The translations under genes and the position numbers were made by a program. From Gammaproteobacteria bacterium (GTDB lineage: Bacteria > Pseudomonadota > Gammaproteobacteria > Steroidobacterales > Steroidobacteraceae): a stretch of DNA of 64,000 bases. Every line of letters begins with the position of its first letter. Position 1 is the first letter of the stretch. The notes below the pieces were generated by a model. The model saw only the letters and a program-made list of their open reading frames with translations, ran no database searches and was not told the origin of the DNA. This document shows, piece by piece, positions 30,179 to 39,322 of the stretch. Location of the stretch: positions 1 to 64,000 of the forward strand of contig DAIDHH010000031.1 in NCBI GenBank assembly GCA_027452045.1. Direction: 5' to 3'.

Positions 30179-33100
30179 TCACATCTGTGCGCGCAGACCC
30201 ACGGTGAATGTGCGACCGTAATCTATCACGTCGAGGATCTGATTGTCGAAGCGTCCATGGGTAACGTACTGTCCATCGTTCAGGTTCAGTGCCTCGAAGA
30301 ACACGCTCAGGTGCTTGTTGATGTTGTAACTGGTGCTGAAGTCCACTTCCGTCACGGCATCGAGGTACGTCGGCTCCGTCCCGGTGGCCGAATTGTTCTG
30401 CTGCTGGCCGAACTGCATGAACTGCGAAGCCTGCCAGTTCACCGCCACACGCGCCTGGAAGCCGTGCCGCTGGTAGAAGCCGATGAAGTTCACCGAATCC
30501 CCGACTCCCGGCAGCGCGAACTGGTTCGTGTAGACGTACGGGTTGAATGTCTTGTTCGTATGGATGACGTTGCCGTTCACCATGTAACCGAAGCCGAGCG
30601 GCAGCATCTGCTGCCAGGTTACCTCCACCCCGTCCACGTTGGCCGAAGGCCCGTTCACATACGCGGTTTCGGTGAAGTTGGCGAGATTCCCAGTCGTAGG
30701 ATCGATTACTCCGTTGACGTGGAAGTTATTGAAGGTCTCGAGCTCCGGGAACTGGCTGACGTGCTTGAAGTACCCGTCGACCGCCAGGTAATCGTTCGCC
30801 GCGTAGTACCACTCCGCGCCCAGGTGGAAGTTGTTCGACAGGTACGGCAGCAGATCCGGGTTCTGCGCCGTCGCGGTGAGCGCGCCCACGCGTCCGTTCT
30901 CGGTGGTCGTCGGGCTGATGTCGCCCAGGGGCGGCTGGGTGAGGGTGCGCGAGGCGTCGAATCGCAGCTTCAGGTTATGCATGACCATGAGGTTCAGGTC
31001 GAGGCTCGGCAGGAAGTAATTGTAGGCGTTGCTGTTGGAGATCGGCTGCATCGGACCGTAGTTGAACACGAACGCGGTATGGTCCGAGGACTCGACCGTG
31101 AGCGACTGCAGCTGCTCCCCGAGTCCGACCGATTCGAGCGTGGTGCGCTGGTCCCTCAGGGCGATGCGCGCGTTCAACGGCATGTCGCCGAGATCGAACC
31201 GGTGCTCGAGGCTAAGGAAGGGCGACCATGTCCTTTGCTGCGTGTAGGCGTATGAGCCCGGGTTGAACGCGAGCGGTACCGCGCCTCCGGTGTACGGGGG
31301 ATACGCGGAATTGATCGTGTTCGGATTGGCCCCGGATGGCCCGAGGCCGATCAGGTAGTTGAGCACCGCATACGGGTTGTACTCGAGGATCGCGGGCAGA
31401 TTCCCGTTGCCCGACCATCCGGGAATGAAGCTGGACGTGCTGATGCCGCCTGCGAACAGCGACGGCGGCAGCGCCTGACCGTGCCCGGTGCCGTTTCCGG
31501 AGAGCGGACCGTACCCGGCCCAGAGCTGCCAGGCGTTGTTCTGGAAGGTATCGGACTCGGTGGCGTTGCGCGAGTCCTGGACGAACTGCGCGCCGAAGTT
31601 GACCCGGGTGCTGCCCCTGTGCCAGGTCGCATCGAGCTTCACCTGGTCGATGATGTCGCTCGTGGTCGGCTGCTGGATGGGCAGCACGTGCGAGCCGAGG
31701 ATGTACGGATTCAGGCCGAGGATGTTCGACTTGTTGTCGTTCGGACCGAAATTCGAGGGGTACGGCAGGGTGTTGCCGCCCGGGACCACGATGCCGCCGA
31801 TGTAGGCATTCGTGCTGCCGCCCGTCGAGGGTCCGTAGCCCACGTCCATGTCGATGTTGCTCAGCTGCCCGCCCGGATTGAGATCCGAGGTGGATTGGTC
31901 GGCATCGAGCTCGGTCGTCCAGGCATCGCCCACGTCCCAGAGCACATTCAGCCCGAGCTCGTTGTTCTTGATGTAGCTGCCGTTGTAATCGGCGTCGAAA
32001 TCGGTGGGCGCTGGACCGTAGTCGAAGTTGGTCACGGTGCCGTTCGGGTCGGTCTGCACGTTGTACAGCTGGGTGCCGTTGAACCACGTGCTGTACTCGG
32101 ACCGGTAGGAGAGCAGCCGATCATCGGAGTAATCATCGTTCAGGGTGACCATCACCGCATCCGTCGGATGCCATTGGATGACGGCCCGGCCGGTCTTGCG
32201 GCGATCGTCCGTGCGGTCGTTGTAGAGCGCGTAGTCCTGGATGAACCAGCTCGGCTTGGTGTTTGGCGGCGTGACGGTGGAGTCTCCACTGGCGTCGACG
32301 TTGGCGCCGAGGGGCAGCGGTTGCCCGGAGGCATTGACGCAGGTCGGGCCGCCGGCCATCTGGCAGGAGTTGAGAGTCGTCCCTTCCCAGCCGGCGAGAC
32401 TCAGGTGGTGTTCGTCGGTCTTCTGGTCGCTGTACTCCCCATCGAGAAGGATGCCGAACTTGCGGTGGTCGAAGGTATCGCTCCACAGGGCGCCGAACGC
32501 GGGGGTCGGCTGACCGTCATTCGGGGAGTCGCTCTCGGAGACCATGCCCTTCAGGTGCATGCCCGGGTTCTCGAACGGGGTCGGCAGCTTGATGTTGACC
32601 GTGCCGCCGATGTTGCCGGAAGACAGGCTGAAGTCCGGGGTCTTGTGCACGTCGATCTCGCCGACGAAGTCCGCCGCCAGCGAGGCGTAGTCGAACTGCC
32701 GGTCATTGGTCGCGGCGGAGGCCATCGGCCGTCCATCGACCAGGGTTTCGACGAAATCCCCGCCGAAGCCATCAATGGTCACCTGGGAGGCCTGGCCCGT
32801 GGAGATCGGCGCGCCGCCGGTGCCCGAGACCGCCGAGCGGTTCACGGTGATGCCCGGAACACGCTGCAGGGCGGCTCCAAGGCTCGCGTCCGGGAAGTGG
32901 CCGATGCTCTCGGCCGAGATCGCATCGACGACACCGATCGCGTTCTTCTTGATCTGCAGCGATCGCATGAGCGATCCGCGGATACCGGTGACCACGATCT
33001 CCTGAAGCGCCGAGGCGCTCGAGCTGGCGGCGCCCGGTGCGGGACCTGCGGCCTGAGCGATCAGCCCGGCGCCGCCGGCGGGGAGCCCGGCGCTCGAGGC

Positions 33101-33355
33101 CATCTGCATCGCGCGATGCCCGCGCTGCCGGGCCTGAGTGCCCTTCTGGGCGGCATTGGCGGGACTCGCGGCGTTCGCGCCGGCGCTCACCGGAGCGTCC
33201 TTGGCCTGGATGAGTGCGCTCACCGCCATGGCGATGGAGCCGACCGCAAGCCCGGAGAGACCCAACTTGGAACGCGTTAACTGCTCTCTCTCATTGGATC
33301 GCGCGCATTTCTTGGACGCGTTTTTGGACGCATGACGCAATGTCTTCCGGCTCAT
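30179..33355 (-). CDS. TonB-dependent receptor
   Basis: Plug LQEIVVTGIRGSLMRSLQIKKNAIGVVDAISAESIGHFPDASLGAALQRVPGITV; C-terminal GRTFTVGLRAQM; ATG 33355 with GGGGG SD. Confidence 0.95.
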   Translation of the reverse strand: MSRKTLRHASKNASKKCARSNEREQLTRSKLGLSGLAVGSIAMAVSALIQAKDAPVSAGANAASPANAAQKGTQARQRGHRAMQMASSAGLPAGGAGLIAQAAGPAPGAASSSASALQEIVVTGIRGSLMRSLQIKKNAIGVVDAISAESIGHFPDASLGAALQRVPGITVNRSAVSGTGGAPISTGQASQVTIDGFGGDFVETLVDGRPMASAATNDRQFDYASLAADFVGEIDVHKTPDFSLSSGNIGGTVNIKLPTPFENPGMHLKGMVSESDSPNDGQPTPAFGALWSDTFDHRKFGILLDGEYSDQKTDEHHLSLAGWEGTTLNSCQMAGGPTCVNASGQPLPLGANVDASGDSTVTPPNTKPSWFIQDYALYNDRTDDRRKTGRAVIQWHPTDAVMVTLNDDYSDDRLLSYRSEYSTWFNGTQLYNVQTDPNGTVTNFDYGPAPTDFDADYNGSYIKNNELGLNVLWDVGDAWTTELDADQSTSDLNPGGQLSNIDMDVGYGPSTGGSTNAYIGGIVVPGGNTLPYPSNFGPNDNKSNILGLNPYILGSHVLPIQQPTTSDIIDQVKLDATWHRGSTRVNFGAQFVQDSRNATESDTFQNNAWQLWAGYGPLSGNGTGHGQALPPSLFAGGISTSSFIPGWSGNGNLPAILEYNPYAVLNYLIGLGPSGANPNTINSAYPPYTGGAVPLAFNPGSYAYTQQRTWSPFLSLEHRFDLGDMPLNARIALRDQRTTLESVGLGEQLQSLTVESSDHTAFVFNYGPMQPISNSNAYNYFLPSLDLNLMVMHNLKLRFDASRTLTQPPLGDISPTTTENGRVGALTATAQNPDLLPYLSNNFHLGAEWYYAANDYLAVDGYFKHVSQFPELETFNNFHVNGVIDPTTGNLANFTETAYVNGPSANVDGVEVTWQQMLPLGFGYMVNGNVIHTNKTFNPYVYTNQFALPGVGDSVNFIGFYQRHGFQARVAVNWQASQFMQFGQQQNNSATGTEPTYLDAVTEVDFSTSYNINKHLSVFFEALNLNDGQYVTHGRFDNQILDVIDYGRTFTVGLRAQM

Positions 33356-33494
33356 TGAGACCCCCTCACGTAAAAACCAGGATGTTGCAATAGAACAACA
33401 GACGCGCCCCAAGGCGTGGCGCGGATTCAATAATGGCTCAGGATCGTCCGGTACCCCTTCTTGTTTGTGCCCGCCGATCGCTCCAGATTGTCTC

Positions 33495-33508
33495 TGGTAG
33501 CGCTACCT
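33495..33508. promoter_or_regulatory. xyl-box-like operator TGGTAGCGCTACCT
   Basis: Contains perfect palindrome GGTAGCGCTACC; upstream of TBDR 30179-33355. Confidence 0.78.
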
Positions 33509-33708
33509 TATGTGCTGCCGAGTATGCTCTCGGAGGAACTCCAGTGTCAACTGGGGACACAAACCTTGCCTCGACGCCCCTGCGTGAAACCGGCCGAAGG
33601 CTTGCTCTAAGCGTCAGGACGACCTTCCCTTTCCCCCGGGAGCGAGCCCACCGGCCTTGCCGTCCTTGAGCACGATCGCAGCCAATTGGCGACACTGTAC
33701 AACGACCA

Positions 33709-33722
33709 TGTTAGCGCCATCA
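33709..33722. promoter_or_regulatory. Degenerate xyl-box-like site TGTTAGCGCCATCA
   Basis: Weak match in the 33.4-34.1 kb gap. Confidence 0.25.
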
Positions 33723-34060
33723 CGGTCGCCAGGGGGGGACCGGGACCAGCAGTCACGCCACCCTTCGCCCCTGCCCATCACGCCGCGTCGAGGCCGGCCC
33801 TCGGTTGTCTCGTTGGCCTCGTGCCACAGATTGGGTCGCCGATCACGGTGTCATGACAACGCTGACATTCCCGCAGGTATATCACTCGCCTGAGCTCGGT
33901 TGACCGCGCACCGGCATCGCCTTGATCTTGGGTCGCTCGCCACACCGAGCGCAGTCCTCCGCGTGCACGGCATCGGTCGAGGCGGCACGCGTCGCGGAGC
34001 AAATCCATCTCATCGCGGCATTTCGCTCCGGGATCCTGCTGAGCGAACCAACACTTGTAC

Positions 34061-34066
34061 TATAAT
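34061..34066 (+). promoter_or_regulatory. Candidate -10 box TATAAT for GH127
   Basis: Consensus TATAAT 37 nt upstream of ATG 34103; overlaps inverted repeat ATAAT-ACG-ATTAT (34062-34074). Confidence 0.4.
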
Positions 34067-34102
34067 ACGATTATTCCATGCCTGAGGCGGAGGTGACCCC
34101 GT

Positions 34103-36088
34103 ATGAGCGGACACGATCCCGATCGACGCCAGTTCGTGCTGTCGGCAGCCGCGAGCGCCGCCGCGCTTGCCGCCCCTGGAGCGACCGCGCTCGTGCCAGA
34201 CCGCGACCGGCTATCCCGGGAGTCCGCCCCGCAGGCGTGCAGCCCGTTCGATGCCGCAGATGTGACGCTGCTCCCGGGCCCGTTCCGCGACAACATGGTG
34301 CGGGACCTCGATTATCTGCTCGCCTTCGATTGCGACCGACTGCTCGCGCCGTTCGAGAAGCTCGCCGGGCTGCCCACTCGGGCGCCTAACCTGGGCGGCT
34401 GGGAGAGCGGCGGCCTCGCCAGCCACTATTGCGGGCACTTCCTGTCCGCCGCGTCGATGATGCATGCGCAGACTCGCGATGCGCGCCTTGCCGCCAAGAT
34501 CGACTACCTGCTGCCGCGCCTGGCGCAGTGCCAGGAGGCGAACGGGCGCGCCGATGCGCGCTTTCGCGGCTACTGCACCGGCATTCCCGCCAGCAAGCCC
34601 GCCTTCAGGCGGGCACTCGATGGGCACATCGATGTCGGCGATCCTCACGCGTTGTATTCGTTCAACCTCAATGGCATGTGGTCGCCGTGGTACACGGTGC
34701 ACAAGATCATGGCCGGACTGCGCGATGTCCACCGGCACCTCGGACGCGAGCAGGCGAAGCAGATTCTCATCGGCATGAGCGACTGGGCCGCCCAGTTCCC
34801 ACAGCGGCTCGATGCGGCCAGCATGCAAACCATGCTGATCAGCGAACAGGGTGGAATGAATGAGGTGCTGGCGGATGTGGCGGCGATCACCGGCGAGCAG
34901 CGCTATCTCACCCTCGCCGCGCAATTCAACCAGAACGCCCAGCTCGAGCCGCTGATGCGCCGGCAGGACATCCTGACGGGCGTGCATTCCAACCAGTACA
35001 TCCCGCGGGTCATCGGACTGGCGAGGCAGTATGAGCTCTCCGGTAGGCCCGATTACCGCACCGCGGCGGAGTTCTTCTGGCGCAACGTCGCCCGGCACCG
35101 CAGCTATGTATCCGGCGGCAACGGCGATCACGAGCACTTCTTCCCCCGCGGGGACACCTGGCAGCACCTGTCGGTCGGCTCCGCCGAGAGCTGCTGCACC
35201 TACAACATCCTCAAGCTGACCGATCACTATTTCAGCTGGAACGCCACCATGGAGGCGGCAGACTTCTACGAGCGGGGCCTCATCAACCACATCCTCGGCT
35301 CGCAGGATCCCGCAACCGGCATGATGACCTACTACCTGTCCATGCGGCCCGGACACTTCAAGACCTATTGCACCCCATGGGATTCGTGCTGGTGCTGCGC
35401 GGGCACGGGAATGGAGAACCACGCGAGGTACATCCGGGGAATCTACTATCATCACGGCGATACGCTGTGGATCAATCAGTTTCTCGCCTCCGAATTGCGC
35501 TGGAAGGCCGCCGGGCTCACACTCCGTCAGCGCACCCTGTTTCCCAACGGCAATGACGTGCGGATCGAGATCGGCGCACAGCAGCCGGTGCGCGCGACCA
35601 TCCGTCTGCGTCACCCCCACTGGTCGACGCCCGGGATGACGGTAAGGCTCAACGGGCGCGCGGTTCGCGCGGGCCGGCCCGGAGCCTACGTGGACCTGAC
35701 CCGGCGCTGGCGCGACGGCGATATCATCGAGATAGGTTTGCGCACGCCGCTTCGGATCGAGCGTCTGGCGCATCATCCTTCCAAGTTCGCGATCCTCGCA
35801 GGCCCCACGGTACTTGCGGCAACGCTGGTCGATGCCCTGATGAAGGCTCCAATCCCTTACGCGGGCACTGACCAGTACGAATGGCAGAGCCTGCCGGATC
35901 CGGTCGTCGTACCGCTACTCGACACAGGGGGCGAGCCGGTGCAGCGATGGGTGAAGCCGGACCCGACTGAACCGCTGCTCTGGCGGACACAGGGCGTGGG
36001 TCGTCCCGAGGATGTGACGCTCGCACCGTTGCACCGCATCGCGCACGAGCGCTATACCGTCTACTTCGATGATCTCCACCTGGGCTGA
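34103..36088 (+). CDS. GH127/GH146-like beta-L-arabinofuranosidase (DUF1680), Tat signal
   Basis: DRRQFVLSAAASAAALAA; LLPGPFRDNMVRDLDYLLAFDCDRLLAPF...NLGGWESGGLASHYCGHFLSA; CWCCAGTGMENHARY Cys motif. Confidence 0.93.
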   Translation: MSGHDPDRRQFVLSAAASAAALAAPGATALVPDRDRLSRESAPQACSPFDAADVTLLPGPFRDNMVRDLDYLLAFDCDRLLAPFEKLAGLPTRAPNLGGWESGGLASHYCGHFLSAASMMHAQTRDARLAAKIDYLLPRLAQCQEANGRADARFRGYCTGIPASKPAFRRALDGHIDVGDPHALYSFNLNGMWSPWYTVHKIMAGLRDVHRHLGREQAKQILIGMSDWAAQFPQRLDAASMQTMLISEQGGMNEVLADVAAITGEQRYLTLAAQFNQNAQLEPLMRRQDILTGVHSNQYIPRVIGLARQYELSGRPDYRTAAEFFWRNVARHRSYVSGGNGDHEHFFPRGDTWQHLSVGSAESCCTYNILKLTDHYFSWNATMEAADFYERGLINHILGSQDPATGMMTYYLSMRPGHFKTYCTPWDSCWCCAGTGMENHARYIRGIYYHHGDTLWINQFLASELRWKAAGLTLRQRTLFPNGNDVRIEIGAQQPVRATIRLRHPHWSTPGMTVRLNGRAVRAGRPGAYVDLTRRWRDGDIIEIGLRTPLRIERLAHHPSKFAILAGPTVLAATLVDALMKAPIPYAGTDQYEWQSLPDPVVVPLLDTGGEPVQRWVKPDPTEPLLWRTQGVGRPEDVTLAPLHRIAHERYTVYFDDLHLG

Positions 36089-36189
36089 GTCACGAATTCG
36101 CCGGCGCTCCGTGCGCTCGCCCCGCCAGGTCAGCCGGTGACAGTCCGAGGTGCGTGTGGCCCAAGAAGCCGCGGCATGATCGCGGTATA

Positions 36190-38430
36190 TCAGTGCACCG
36201 CAGGCTCGCCGTAGAGGATGCCTCGGCCGTCGGTCCCGACGTACACGCGTCCGAATACTCGTGGATCACCGGCGATGCAGCGGAACCGCTGGCCATAGAC
36301 GTGCCTCGCATCATTGATGCGCCGCCAGGTGCGGCCGCGGTCCTCCGATCGCCAGACCGCGTACATGCGCGCCACTCGCCCGAGCGCATAGAGCGTCGGA
36401 TAGCGGTGAGCGGGTGCGGCCATTCCGAAGCCGAGCGCGCTCACCCGCACTCTGCTGCTCACACGCGCGAATGTTCGCCCACCGTTTGCGGAGTGAAACA
36501 GTCCCTGATGGGACACCAGCCACAGGTCCCCTCGCCTGCCCGGCGTTGCGATGAGCGGCCACTGGCGCTCGGGTGAGTGCGGCTGATCCGCCTCGAGGTC
36601 CGCCGGCAGACCGCGGGTCGCACGGGTATGAAACGTGGCGCCGCCGTCGCTGCTGACGAACAGCTGCGCGCGTTCGAAATCCAGCGCGTAAAAAGTCTGC
36701 GCGAGCACGCGGTCTGCGAGGGGATGCGCGCCGGCCGGCAATCCGATTGCCGGCCGCCACGTTCGCCCCCGATCGCGCGTCACCTCCGGCAGTCGCGACA
36801 TCGCGATGAACGAACGGCCGTCGGCCGAGACGACGATCGCGGAGGCCGGTGCGGGAGGCCGCAGGGGCCGCCACGAACGGCCATAGTCGAGCGAGTACGC
36901 GAGCGTCGGCGCGCCCGGCGCGGAGCGCGGAGCGCGCGTGCCGCCGCGTACCACGATGTTCGGCGACAGCGCCGCGTCATCTATGGTGTCCGTATTGGCA
37001 AACACCGGATGGGTAAACTGCTCCGTCGGGGATCGCCTCAGGCGCTCGTGGACGAAGCCGCTCAGGTCCCCGAAGCCGCTGAGCAGGTGCGGGCCCTTCG
37101 GAGGACTCACGAGTGTCAGCACCGCCGTCTGCTCGACTCCCCGGACCCACGGCTTCCAGAGCAGCGCCCGTCCGGGAGCGCGGCTCAGCAGATCGTGCGT
37201 GGCGTACACGGTCGCCCCGGTGCTGTAGGCGGCGTGCTCGGGGTCAAAGGGATCGATGGCGACACCGGTGATCCACCAGCCGAAATCCGCCTGGGCGTGG
37301 CCCCACAAGAGAAACGGGGTCGCGGAGACGTCCCGGCGGCTGCGCGCGCGCAGGTTGCGCCAGGTTCGCCCGCCATCGGTCGAGCGCCACAGGACATCCC
37401 CCGGATGCCAGCGGTCGACAGACGCCACGAGAAGCGTTCCGGGGCGGCCCGCATCGACCGCAAGTCCCATGTAACCTCCCGACACGCGCAAGCCGTCCGC
37501 CCCGGGTGTGATATTGGTCCACCGTCCAGTCTGTGTGTCAAAGCGGTATACGGCGCCCTCGGTGATGCCGTTGGGTCCGGTCCCGTTGCTGTAGGTCACG
37601 TAGAGGGTGCCATGGGCATCGAGCCCGGCCTGCACCGGCAGCAGGTCGGGCGCCGGCTGTCCGGGAACGGCGTTCCAGGTTCTGCCGGCATCCTCGCTGT
37701 AGAAGAGGTGCTGCGCGCCAGGCAGAGTCAACCCGACGTAGATGCGCCGTGACGGGCCTGAAGGGCGGCCCCCCTGCGGGTCGATGACCACGAAGCTGAT
37801 ACCGGTCTGCATCCGGGGCGAGTCGCGCCAGCCGGTGCCACGCCAGGCAAAGGAGTCCATCCGGCTCCAGGTCCGCCCCCCATCGAGACTGCGCTGCAGC
37901 CCATCGTATCGCGTGCCGAAATACAGAATGGAGCGGTCATTGGGATCGATCGCAAGCCGCTCGCCGACACCGCGCCCAGGCATGTTGCCGCCCATGCGAA
38001 AGGGTGTCGGGAATATTTGCCAGGTGTTGCCGCGGTCGTGGGAGCGAAAGATGGCCGCGGGCTGGTTCGGATACATGCCAGCGGCGAGATAGACGACTTC
38101 TGGATCCACCGGGTCCGCAGCGATACTCTCGATCCCGAAGTAGCTCGACTGGGCGATGCCATCCTCGAGGGGTATCCATTCGTGCCGCGAGGCGCTCCAC
38201 CGGTAAGCCCCGCCCATGTCGGTGCGCAAATAGGCCAGTCCGCGCTCGGCCGGGCTGAAGACGATAGCGGGTGCGAAACCGCCGCCACCCACGGCCACAT
38301 TGCGCCAGACATAGCGCACCGCGTGCCGCGTCGGCGCCGAAGCCGACGCTGGAGCCGCGATGCCCAGCCCGAGGATGGCGGCCGCAAGCGTGAACGCCGA
38401 GACGCCGTGACTCCACCGCCGCACGCTCAC
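36190..38430 (-). CDS. GH74 xyloglucanase, secreted
   Basis: WRNVAVGGGGFAPAIVFSPAERGLAYLRTDMGGAYRW and repeated beta-propeller SxDGGRTW motifs. Confidence 0.92.
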   Translation of the reverse strand: MSVRRWSHGVSAFTLAAAILGLGIAAPASASAPTRHAVRYVWRNVAVGGGGFAPAIVFSPAERGLAYLRTDMGGAYRWSASRHEWIPLEDGIAQSSYFGIESIAADPVDPEVVYLAAGMYPNQPAAIFRSHDRGNTWQIFPTPFRMGGNMPGRGVGERLAIDPNDRSILYFGTRYDGLQRSLDGGRTWSRMDSFAWRGTGWRDSPRMQTGISFVVIDPQGGRPSGPSRRIYVGLTLPGAQHLFYSEDAGRTWNAVPGQPAPDLLPVQAGLDAHGTLYVTYSNGTGPNGITEGAVYRFDTQTGRWTNITPGADGLRVSGGYMGLAVDAGRPGTLLVASVDRWHPGDVLWRSTDGGRTWRNLRARSRRDVSATPFLLWGHAQADFGWWITGVAIDPFDPEHAAYSTGATVYATHDLLSRAPGRALLWKPWVRGVEQTAVLTLVSPPKGPHLLSGFGDLSGFVHERLRRSPTEQFTHPVFANTDTIDDAALSPNIVVRGGTRAPRSAPGAPTLAYSLDYGRSWRPLRPPAPASAIVVSADGRSFIAMSRLPEVTRDRGRTWRPAIGLPAGAHPLADRVLAQTFYALDFERAQLFVSSDGGATFHTRATRGLPADLEADQPHSPERQWPLIATPGRRGDLWLVSHQGLFHSANGGRTFARVSSRVRVSALGFGMAAPAHRYPTLYALGRVARMYAVWRSEDRGRTWRRINDARHVYGQRFRCIAGDPRVFGRVYVGTDGRGILYGEPAVH

Positions 38431-38446
38431 CTCGCCCTCGCGGCCA

Positions 38447-39322
38447 TCACGTTGCGCTATCCAAGGGTACCGCGGTCAATCGCACGCGGGCGGCCAGAGT
38501 CTCACCGGGCGCGAGTGTCCTGCGCCCGGTAACGTCCGGGGACTCGGGACGATTCACGGCATCGGGCATGTGACTCACGGGCTCGATGCAGAAGAAGCTC
38601 TCTGCGGGCGGGGCATACAGGTGCAGCCAGCGCAGCGGCTGCGAGGCGCTGAGCCGCAGGCACAGCATTTCCTCCGGCCACTCGATTTCCGCCGTGCCGG
38701 TCCAGCCCGAGTAGCAGTGATCGATCAGCGCATTCGGCAGCCGGCCTCCTCGGCCCCAATCCCCGAAGTGAGCGCCTTCGGCCCGTCCCGTGGGCAGACA
38801 TTGCGCGTCCGTCAGCCAAACGTCCTCCACATGTGCGCGCAGCCGAAGTCGGGGGGAGCGGCGAAAATAGGGATGCCAGCCGAGGCCGATGGGCATCGGC
38901 CGCTCGCCGCGGTTCTCGACCGACAGAGCGACCTCGAGCCCCTGCTCATCCAAGGAGAATTCCTGGCGCGCCGCATAGTCCCAGGGCCACTCGCCGGCGC
39001 GGTGCTCGAAGCTCAATGCGATGCGGTCGGATTGCCTCGCCTGCACCCGCCAGGGCTGCCGCCAGCCCTGTCCGTGCAGCGGATGAGGCTGCCCGGGCGC
39101 GTTCTCCTTGAGCCTCACCGTCGCTCCATCCAATTCGAACCTGCCGTGCGCGATGCGGTTGGCGAAGGGTATGAGAGGGAATGCGGCCGACTCGAGCGGA
39201 TCGGTCGCCTGCGGCGATGTCGGACGCAATATGTCGACGCCGCGAAACCGAAGCGCACCGAGCGCGCCGCCCAACTCCGGCAGCGCATCGAGGGAGTAGT
39301 CCCCGCGCGAGATGGATATCAC
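38447..39322 (-). CDS. Aldose 1-epimerase
   Basis: FPLIPFANRIAHGRFELDG...HPLHGQGWRQPW...GLGWHPYFRR...FFCIEPVSHMPDAVNRP; GTG 39322 overlaps the GH31 stop (GTGA). Confidence 0.88.
   Translation of the reverse strand: MISISRGDYSLDALPELGGALGALRFRGVDILRPTSPQATDPLESAAFPLIPFANRIAHGRFELDGATVRLKENAPGQPHPLHGQGWRQPWRVQARQSDRIALSFEHRAGEWPWDYAARQEFSLDEQGLEVALSVENRGERPMPIGLGWHPYFRRSPRLRLRAHVEDVWLTDAQCLPTGRAEGAHFGDWGRGGRLPNALIDHCYSGWTGTAEIEWPEEMLCLRLSASQPLRWLHLYAPPAESFFCIEPVSHMPDAVNRPESPDVTGRRTLAPGETLAARVRLTAVPLDSAT

Noticed and set aside
33778-34008. Minus-strand 76-aa ORF with CQRCH, cytochrome-c-like motif
   Set aside because: Single chance CXXCH with no flanking heme-protein similarity or export signal
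36176-36191. TGATCGCGGTATATCA, superficially operator-like
   Set aside because: Arm spacing and centre differ from the 14-bp motif and it lies between convergent gene ends
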